This document shows, piece after piece, positions 13,526-21,200 of a stretch of 25,667 bases of DNA. A model generated the notes under the pieces. It was not told where the DNA came from, made no database searches, and saw nothing but the letters and a program-made list of their open reading frames with translations. The DNA comes from a virus. Where the stretch lies: positions 1-25,667 of the IMG/VR virus record IMGVR_UViG_3300032006_002038. One strand, given 5' to 3'. The position numbers and the translations under genes are program-made. Numbering within the stretch: position 1 is the stretch's first letter; the number at the start of each line of letters is the position of its first letter.

Positions 13526-14904
13526 ACACTCTCTCAATCTCTGAACAGGTCGCAAAGCTGATGGGCCTACTTCAGACGCTGTCTCGGGACAAGGCAACAC
13601 CAGAACTACTTGAACGTGTTGTCTCATGGATCAATGATCTTCCCGAAAACGAACGTCCTCCTGATCTCGACGATGCCCTACGCACGGCGTTCAATCTATC
13701 CCAGGACCGTGTAGAAGAAATCGTCAGTCCATCTGGGCGCTCTGACCGTAACTCGTTTGAAGACCTTGTCCCTCCAGTGGGATGGCTCTCACGCTATGTA
13801 GACTACACACGCAACACCGAACCACCGACTCCCTTTCATTTCTTTGCAGGGGCGGTTACCGTCGGTGCGGCACTCGGACGTAACGTCAAGTTCGTCAAGG
13901 GCTCATACAGTGTCTATCCCAACCTCTCTGTGATCATCGTAGCTCCATCCGGAAAGTGTCGTAAGACCAGTGCATGCAACATTGGCATAGGCTTCTACCG
14001 GAAGATGGGCGGGCTGATCCTAGCAGACAAGACAACCCCTGAGGCCCTGATCGAAGCCTTCAAGGACAGAGACAAAGCCGTAGGACTTATCTACGCACCC
14101 GAGCTCGCAGTCTTTCTCGGTAAGCAGAAATACAACGAAGGCATGGTGCCAATGCTGACAGCTCTGTTCGATTGTCCCGATGAGTGGTCCTCAGCTACCA
14201 TCATGCGAGGAGAAGCCAAGCTCTCTGAAGTAGCTCTTTCCTTTCTTGGTGCTAGCACTATCGACTGGATCCAAACAGCCATTCCAAAGGATGCTTTCGG
14301 TGGCGGCTTCATGTCACGTCTTCTCTTCGTAGTCCAGGAAAGTACTCCACGAGTATTTCCAATACCACCGCCTCTCGATGAACGAACCAAAAAGGACTTG
14401 CAGTCCGAGCTCCTGTTCATAAGCAAACTGAAAGGCGACTTCGTTCTCACTAGCGAGGGCAGAGACTGGTACGAGAACTGGTATCGAACCCGAAACGTTG
14501 GTGCAGGGGCGTCCAGACAGTACGCCGGATACTTCGAGCGTAAACCAGACCACATAATGCGGATGGCAATGATCCTAGCAGCGGCGAGACTCGAAGAGGA
14601 CCTGCTCCTTACCAAGAGTGACCTGGCTCGAGCTAACAAGATCCTTACCTGGCTTGAAGCCTTCCTACCAAGCACCTTTGACGAGTTCGCAACAACTGAA
14701 CAGGATGACCAGGCTCGCAGGCTCGTACGGCTTCTCAAGAACAACGGTGGCGCTTTGCAACATAGTGACCTACTCCGTAAGTCCAGACTCTCAAGCTGGC
14801 ACTTCAAGAACGCTACGAAGACTCTCCGTGAAGGCGGACAGCTATCGTGGAATGGGCAGACTCGTACCTACGTACTCACTCCCATAGGATGGAAAACAAC
14901 ATGA
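13522..14904 (+). CDS. DUF3987-like P-loop ATPase (putative replicative helicase)
   Basis: A 460-residue protein. I chose the ATG at 13522, which overlaps dpdA as ATGA with GAGGAG upstream. The first ~80 residues are acidic and helical. The centre has APSGKCRKTS (141-150) as a modified Walker A, GLIYAPELAVFLG as the Walker B region, SFLGASTIDWI, and FMSRLLFV with R266 as a possible arginine finger, as in DUF3987 proteins. Residues about 395-460 look like a winged helix (DLLRKSRLSSWHFKNATKTL). Such proteins commonly accompany phage polymerases and probably act as replicative helicases. No separate DnaB helicase or primase is found here, which strengthens that idea. Walker A lacks the usual GxxxxGK spacing, so ATPase activity is inferred. 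Confidence 0.68.
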   Translation: MNTLSISEQVAKLMGLLQTLSRDKATPELLERVVSWINDLPENERPPDLDDALRTAFNLSQDRVEEIVSPSGRSDRNSFEDLVPPVGWLSRYVDYTRNTEPPTPFHFFAGAVTVGAALGRNVKFVKGSYSVYPNLSVIIVAPSGKCRKTSACNIGIGFYRKMGGLILADKTTPEALIEAFKDRDKAVGLIYAPELAVFLGKQKYNEGMVPMLTALFDCPDEWSSATIMRGEAKLSEVALSFLGASTIDWIQTAIPKDAFGGGFMSRLLFVVQESTPRVFPIPPPLDERTKKDLQSELLFISKLKGDFVLTSEGRDWYENWYRTRNVGAGASRQYAGYFERKPDHIMRMAMILAAARLEEDLLLTKSDLARANKILTWLEAFLPSTFDEFATTEQDDQARRLVRLLKNNGGALQHSDLLRKSRLSSWHFKNATKTLREGGQLSWNGQTRTYVLTPIGWKTT

Positions 14905-15326
14905 GCAATAGCAGATACAACTGGCTCGCAATCGCTTCTGAACTAGACTACACAACCACACTAGCCATGTGGACCGACCTATACATCACTCGCAACCTCT
15001 CTACAGCAGCCATAGCCCGGAAGTTTGGAGTCTCCCAGAACACCATACGCTCCGAGCTAGCAGGGGCGAACATACCGTTCCGGTCGCGCGGTGGCCCCAA
15101 CAACGCCAAGATGACTATGACCGCAGAGATAGCGCAGGCGATCATGGAGCGGGGTATGTCCGCGACTGCTAAGGAGCTGGGAGTAAAGTATGGGACATTG
15201 TACAAGCGCTATGTCAAGTACAAAGGTCAGAACATGCGAGAAGAAGTCCGTCAGCGACAAGCTGGAGAAGGCGTTTCCGACTTTCAACACCCTGAAGGAG
15301 GGTCCGATCATGCAACGAATCGATGA
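14901..15326 (+). CDS. Protein with two helix-turn-helix segments (putative DNA-binding)
   Basis: A 141-residue protein starting at the ATG that overlaps the previous stop; an in-frame ATG at 14889 is an alternative. LSTAAIARKFGVSQNTIRSE (33-52) and MSATAKELGVKYGTLYKRYV (86-105) each look like a helix-turn-helix, separated by a basic linker RSRGGP. It resembles small phage DNA-binding proteins that recognise a paired site and may regulate transcription or join host-type terminase or recombinase functions. Its last 37 codons overlap the end of the leftward amidase gene by 113 bases. The tail in that overlap is polar and low in hydrophobics, as expected of an extension rather than a folded domain. 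Confidence 0.7.
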   Translation: MSNSRYNWLAIASELDYTTTLAMWTDLYITRNLSTAAIARKFGVSQNTIRSELAGANIPFRSRGGPNNAKMTMTAEIAQAIMERGMSATAKELGVKYGTLYKRYVKYKGQNMREEVRQRQAGEGVSDFQHPEGGSDHATNR

Positions 15327-15786
15327 ATCCGAGTTCAAGGAGAACGGCTGGCATGGCTGTTCCCTTAAGTACGTGAAACTTATCAGTTTCCCTGACGCCG
15401 CGGATATGGTAGCCATTGAACCTGCTACCTACCTCTTCAAGGATATCCTCAGCCGCAGTCAGGGCTTTCTTGGACCCTTTGAAAGTCCAAGTCTCCATTC
15501 CGACGGCTTCGATTCCGGCGAGTCGCTTTTCTTCTGGCACCGCATTGAGATGCACGGACAGGAATATATCGCTGTTATAGGCGTTCGCCCTGACACACCG
15601 TTCGGCGAGAGTGACATACTCGTCAATTCCTCTGGTCACGATGGTCCTGGTGGGTTTCTTGTCGAGGAGAGTCTTAAGGTCCAGTACAAAACTGAGCGCT
15701 GCGTCTTTCTCCCGGTAAGTCCCCCAGACGGTTCCTGGATCACGCCCGCCATGGCCCGGATCAAGACAAATCCGTGGTAGCCTCAT
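15214..15786 (-). CDS. N-acetylmuramoyl-L-alanine amidase (endolysin, Amidase_3)
   Basis: A 190-residue zinc amidase that cleaves the bond between N-acetylmuramic acid and L-alanine in peptidoglycan, so it is the likely endolysin. Zinc ligands H12 (DPGHGG), E26 (YREKD) and H79 (SVHLNA) and the catalytic E151 (LLELGFID) are all present. There is no signal peptide, membrane segment or separate cell-wall-binding domain, so it is a single-domain enzyme needing a holin for access to the wall. Its ATG overlaps the stop of the upstream structural-type gene as TAATG, with only a weak ribosome site, so expression is probably coupled to it. Single-domain enzymes of this type suit a Gram-negative host, which is suggestive only. 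Confidence 0.93.
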   Translation of the reverse strand: MRLPRICLDPGHGGRDPGTVWGTYREKDAALSFVLDLKTLLDKKPTRTIVTRGIDEYVTLAERCVRANAYNSDIFLSVHLNAVPEEKRLAGIEAVGMETWTFKGSKKALTAAEDILEEVGSRFNGYHIRGVRETDKFHVLKGTAMPAVLLELGFIDSLHDRTLLQGVESRKRLLQLVADGLLLACSDLCT

Positions 15787-18230
15787 TACTCGATCATCCG
15801 TTTAAGGTGGTCTATACGCGTAGGACCTTCGTGTGTCGGGAATCCAGTAAGACCGCGCATGAACTCTCCGAAGGGCTGATTCTGAAAAGCCTGCCAATCG
15901 TCGATCAGCTTACCTCCTGGAAACGGATTGTCTATGTCCTCAAACACCCTACTGATGCCACCGAACTGCCGTGGAAATGGGTTCAGCTGATCAATTGCTC
16001 GTACCGCTCCGGACGCACGCATGCGCGTAATGGGATCCCTGACAGGTTCAATATCGAACTGGTCTGCGATCCCTTCCGGAAGAGCATCACCTAACCCTAC
16101 AGCAGCCTGAGAATACAGACTGCCCATAACATCTAACATAGGGCCACCTTGATAGGACAGTGGACTGAAGAATACCCAGTTGCTTACGTCTGCACCGAAT
16201 ATCTCTTCACCCGCTGCACCCATAGCCCAGTTAGCTCCGAGCCATGTGCCGATATGCTTCAGCCGCCGCTGCGTAGATCCTCTCATAGCAAGTCTGTTCA
16301 TATGAGCTATGTACCAGCTTGGCCACGTACCGTACTGGCCAAAGAATTTTCCAACTGTCGTCTGGAGTCCAGGTGCCGAGTTGCCTGCACGATACATGAA
16401 CTGGGTCTGGTTCACATGTTCGATTCCTAGCTGATGTACTACGAGCTCAACTAGGCTTTTCCTGTCTATGCCTGATGCAGCTTTAGCCTTTAGGAGATTT
16501 CCCTTTATCGACGTCTCTAAATATCCTCCCTTAGGTGATGTGACGTCTAGCGCACTACCCTCGTAGAAGCGGTTCCACGCCTTTGCACCTCCATCACTCT
16601 TCATGAAGGCTTCCGCAGCCTTTCTGGCCTTGTGGGTCATACCGAAATACGCTACGCCCCTGTTCCACGTTTCTGCTTTTCTAAAGCCCCACCAGCCAGC
16701 GCTCTTGTACTGGTCCCAAGCCTGGTGCCACTTGCTCCCGACAGCTGAGTCCGTAGTCCGAGCCATGTCAGCCATTCCAGCGGCAGCCTCTGCAGCTTGC
16801 ATAGGCGTCTCTGTAGTAGTGACAGCACCCATCCTTTGGAGGTACTCTGTAGCAGATATCCGCTTACCATTAAGTGTGACCTTCTGTGTCGGGTCTGACA
16901 TCATCTGCAACCCGTACAGCATGTCCTTTCCTAAGACCGGAAAGCTTGTGATAAACGGCTGCATAAAATTTCGCATGGCCACTCCTGGATTGAAACCCAT
17001 GTTGGCCATGTAGTTCATAGACAAGAGATTCTGGGACAGATTCAGATACTTCTCTGCTCCGACCTCTTTAGTGCCGAGACGTCCCCCAGTCTTATCAAAC
17101 ACCTTGTTCTCGACTTTCGCCATCCACTGGGCAATGTTAATCTGCGTGCTGTCAGGGATGTTCCGAACAGTGCTAGTGTACCGCATCCACAGATCGTACA
17201 GATCTTTTGGCATCCTGCCCGCTTTTGCATACTGTGCTATGTCCGTGCGTGCCCTATTCCACGGTCCGGCCATGTACTTGACTTCGCCATGCTTACGAAA
17301 GATCTTACCCAAGATAACAGCAAAGTCGTATTCCTTGTCGTCGATCAATAGCCGCCCTGTGTATAGATCTTCCGCCATCTCTCCGCCCAGCTGGATTCGT
17401 TGTTCAGCCATGAGTTCCTGAACAGACTGTCGTCGAGTTGGATCGTCTGGACGGATCTTAGGAGGCATCCTCTGCAGCTCTACGCGTGTTGACGCTTCCT
17501 GAAGGACAGCCATGTGACCGCCTTTCCTGTACGCAGGAAACTCCAAGAAGAAGTCCATCATCTTCCGTATGCCTTCGTCGCCTTTGCCCCAGCCCTCCTG
17601 TGCCTTACCCCAACGTATGATAAGGTCTTCAATCTTCTGAGCTGCATCCCATATCGCAGGAGAGAATTCGGCCCTTAGCTTGGCAAGATTGTCCCGCGAT
17701 ACCTGCGGACTTTTACCTCCCCACTTATTTGCGATCATGTGTTCGAAGAGCTGCCAGGTATCCTGACGGTCTTTAAGGTTGTCCATTCCGAACCCTTGTG
17801 ACTGGCCATGCCGGGTCCTTTGTCGCGGTAACCCTCGAGCAATGGCACGAACCTCTTCTATCCATGGACGAACCTGTACTTCTAACTCCGTTATGCCATT
17901 CTCTATGGCTCTGAAGTGTCGGTACAGTGGAAGGTCGAGAGCTGCCTCAGCACGATTAAGTAGTTCGCCCATGGGGAAGACCAATCGCTGAACCGGATTG
18001 TATCCTGTATCCAAGTGCTTCCCTCTATCCTCATTTAGCTTCTTAATCAAGACGTCCGTCATGTCAGCGTCAGACTTGTTCAGTAAATCCGACACTGCCC
18101 TGCCAGCAACATCCGCCCTTACAGTATCAGGCGTACCTGCAGGAAATGGTTTCCCTGGAGTGAACAAGTCTGGCAACTTTGCTTTTGGGTTAGGTGGTCC
18201 GTCAGGCGGCGGACAATTCTGATCTACCAT
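15786..18230 (-). CDS. Large internal virion-like protein (814 residues)
   Basis: An 814-residue protein in the leftward, probably structural, module, between the endolysin and the giant nuclease-containing protein. AGGAGCG precedes the ATG. The N-terminus is proline-rich (residues 6-35). The middle is largely helical with many Trp, Tyr and Met residues, and the region from about 450 to 720 is rich in Gly, Ala and aromatic residues (SAGWWGFRKAETWN, GQYGTWPSWYIAHM, YQGGPMLDVMGS). This composition is typical of podovirus ejection proteins and large polyvalent-type proteins, but no enzymatic motif is recognised. Size, order and strand suggest a protein carried in the virion and possibly injected. 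Head or tail location cannot be told from sequence. Confidence 0.6.
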   Translation of the reverse strand: MVDQNCPPPDGPPNPKAKLPDLFTPGKPFPAGTPDTVRADVAGRAVSDLLNKSDADMTDVLIKKLNEDRGKHLDTGYNPVQRLVFPMGELLNRAEAALDLPLYRHFRAIENGITELEVQVRPWIEEVRAIARGLPRQRTRHGQSQGFGMDNLKDRQDTWQLFEHMIANKWGGKSPQVSRDNLAKLRAEFSPAIWDAAQKIEDLIIRWGKAQEGWGKGDEGIRKMMDFFLEFPAYRKGGHMAVLQEASTRVELQRMPPKIRPDDPTRRQSVQELMAEQRIQLGGEMAEDLYTGRLLIDDKEYDFAVILGKIFRKHGEVKYMAGPWNRARTDIAQYAKAGRMPKDLYDLWMRYTSTVRNIPDSTQINIAQWMAKVENKVFDKTGGRLGTKEVGAEKYLNLSQNLLSMNYMANMGFNPGVAMRNFMQPFITSFPVLGKDMLYGLQMMSDPTQKVTLNGKRISATEYLQRMGAVTTTETPMQAAEAAAGMADMARTTDSAVGSKWHQAWDQYKSAGWWGFRKAETWNRGVAYFGMTHKARKAAEAFMKSDGGAKAWNRFYEGSALDVTSPKGGYLETSIKGNLLKAKAASGIDRKSLVELVVHQLGIEHVNQTQFMYRAGNSAPGLQTTVGKFFGQYGTWPSWYIAHMNRLAMRGSTQRRLKHIGTWLGANWAMGAAGEEIFGADVSNWVFFSPLSYQGGPMLDVMGSLYSQAAVGLGDALPEGIADQFDIEPVRDPITRMRASGAVRAIDQLNPFPRQFGGISRVFEDIDNPFPGGKLIDDWQAFQNQPFGEFMRGLTGFPTHEGPTRIDHLKRMIE

Positions 18231-18238
18231 ACACGCTC

Positions 18239-21200
18239 CTATAACTTACATGGCTTCCACATGCCGTTCGTTTCCCATTCTTGCTTCTCTGCGTCCGAGT
18301 ATATTCTATGCCTCTTACCGTCAGGGGCGACTCTGATAACGCGTCCGTCCTTACGATAATGATTAGTCATTCCATTGGCTCTCTGAAAGGAATACATCGC
18401 AGCACTGTCAGCATCTACACCTGCCAAGATATTCAGGCCGTGAGGGTGCCTATCGAGCTGGAGAACTATCTCATTAACGCTTTTAGATGGATCGATTCCC
18501 AGATGCTTCAGAGCCCTCTGAACGGGCACGGTCTTCAAGAGAGCCTGGACCTGTGGATGATTTATAATAGCCATCCTGGCTCCTGGAGGATCAACCTCAA
18601 CACCCATCTGCTCGTCCAACTTAGTATACGTCACGTTCTGATACTCTCCAGTCAGAACAGGATCCGGCAAGTGTTGCTGATGTATTCCAGAACTCTCGTC
18701 CAGCAAACTAAACGTCTTAACAAACGCTTCCTCGTCACCTGTCATGACTTCCGTGACGGCAATGTCTCCTCGGGCTACCTGCTTCATGGCTTCTTCCTGT
18801 GTAGCTGTCGCAGCGAATTTCGTGCTGTCCACTTCAGCATCGGTCTGCGCCCCCATCTTCAGATAGTAGCCTGCCTGGTCTGTTAATTCTTCCGCATGCT
18901 TGGGAGGCCTTACGACTCCCTCCAGGAACTCCCGAGCTTCCAGACTTTCCTTGAAGGTTTCACCGAGAGCCCCATATCTGTGCTGTCCGGTCAATGTGTA
19001 GAGTGTAACACTTCCATCAGAGTTCATCTGGACGCGAAGGCCTACCTCATCGGCGAGCTTGTGCAGTTCTGAGACCGACGATCTTGGAAGCCGTTGCTCT
19101 GCAAGCTCTCTGAGTGTCATCATAGGTGCGCTACCTGCTTCAACGTAATGATGACTGTCTTTGCTCAGTCTCACGGCTACCTTGATATCGGGATCGTAAC
19201 CGTCGTCTAGCATCTTTTGAGCCGCACGTCTTGCCGTCGCTATGAACCCTGGAGCATCGCCATTCCTCCACGGCCTTGCTTGTCCTCTATGCGTTCCAGC
19301 TTCGGTTTCCCAACCGTGCTTGCCTCGATGCTGGAGCGTTCCCCCAGGACCTTCCTGCTCGAACATGTCACGTGTGAGCCAATACGACTGCGGTGGTGGA
19401 TCTGGAGCTTCTCCAATCGCAAGTCCTCTGCCCTCAGGATGGTGTGCTATGATAGACGTTCCTTCGGGCAAGTCCCTTATGGATCTCGCGCCGCTCATAA
19501 GATCCTCTAGGTCAATGGCTCCTATCTCCCTCATCGCAGTTGGCAGGTGACCATACTCTACTTCAGCAGCTGATAGAACATCAGCATCACCCCTAACAGC
19601 ACGTACCATCGTGTCGATCTCGTCCTGAGTTGCTGTTGCCCAGTTGATGCCTCCTAGTGCCTGCCAGACATCTTCTTCAGTCGCTCCAACGTAATCACCT
19701 CTATCGCCTACCCTAGTATCGTATTCGATCTTAATCTCGTCTCGCGTTAGCGCCTGAGGGTGGACAGGATAGTCTATCCCTCCAACGTTCTCTGTCGCGG
19801 CTGGCAGGCCTCCAGTTCCTTCGCTTGTGCGTCCCGGATTCTGAACGACACGTACGCGTTTACCCTCTCGGCGTAACTCAGGCCTGTCATCGATAGGAAA
19901 ACCGGCCATCCTTGGATTCTCTGCACCCGCAGCTGACGTATAAAGGCGGCTAGCTGCCACTAGGTCTTTCGGCGCATGCTCTATCGCATAGCCATACTCA
20001 CCCGTCGGCAGGTGAATTTCCCTGGTGACAGGAATGGACAGCACTAACTCTTCACCGGCAGGAGTAATTCGTTGATGACCTATAACATACGCTGTGTGGC
20101 GCTCTCCTACATCTATCTTCTGGAGCATCCGCATCCAAGGATACATCTTACCCGGATGCTCTGTCCAAATTTGTCCTGACCTCATGTCGATAAGTAGCTG
20201 AGCAGGCTGATCTCCATGTTCTACCAGATGCTTATACTGCTTTCTCGGAACTGCTGTACCATCAACCTGGACAACTACCGAGCCTATAGGTACCTGAGAT
20301 ACGGCACCATGACTATCCTGAACCGTGATCATACCATCTTCTTCTGTCGGTATCCTGCCCTCAGCATCTCCTCTCCTGGCAATAGTATCGATATCAAGGT
20401 CGCCCATGCGTTCCAAGGTGCGTTCGCGACGAAGACGCAATTCTCGGATCCCATTATCATACTTTGACAGCTGCGCAACGCGCTCAGGCAACTCAGGGCC
20501 TACCCTACTGGGTCCTGTCCTACTCACCCGTATGGATTCGTCAGTGCCCTGAATCAGAGCCAGACGTTTATCTTCAAGCAACTTTATCGCACGCTCGGTT
20601 CCTTCCAGGCTAAGCTCGTTCAGCCTTCGCTGGTATCGAAGCTTCGCATAACTAATCTCGCCTGTGATCTCGTTAATGGCGTGAGAGGCAGAATAGTCCT
20701 CATGTCTGGGCTTGCGTCCTGTCCCTGCAATGTTCCCCGTCGTGGGATCTAATGCCTCTCCGGAAGCGAAATCAGCAATCGGACCACGTTGAGGACCGTG
20801 CGGGAGTTGCTTGAGTTCATCAAGTCGAACCTCTAGAAGTGCGATCTCTTTCGCAAGGTCTTTAAGGTCCTGATGCAAGCCGGCTGACTCATAGTAGTCG
20901 GGGCGCCCAAGCAGATCCGTTGTCATATCGGGTCTGTGAATGGTGCCCGTCGGACCTTTACCTGGAGCGTAAGGTACTTGGTGAATGCGCTCGGCATAAT
21001 TCTCCATCCACCGAAGCTTGTTCACGTCCTTAAAGTCCATGACGTCAGTGACAACCTCGTAAGGTGATCCACCTAAAGGTTCATACAGACCGTATTCCTT
21101 CTTCATGGATGTCAGATTGTCAATCTCGTCGTTTAGGGCTTTTCGTGCACCCTCCAATTGAACTTTGAGTCCAGCAAGGTCTTCGCCAGGTAAGGGCTCT

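Noticed and set aside
14091-14807. Long reading frame opposite the DUF3987-like gene.
   Set aside because: Ser/Arg-rich composition typical of an antisense shadow, and the forward strand carries recognisable ATPase motifs.
15190-15780. Rightward frame of 196 codons covering the amidase region.
   Set aside because: It is an almost exact antisense copy of the amidase gene, whose zinc ligands and catalytic Glu are all present.
18281-18886. Rightward frame of 201 codons inside the giant leftward gene.
   Set aside because: No ribosome site or family pattern, and the leftward frame continues unbroken for 1965 codons.
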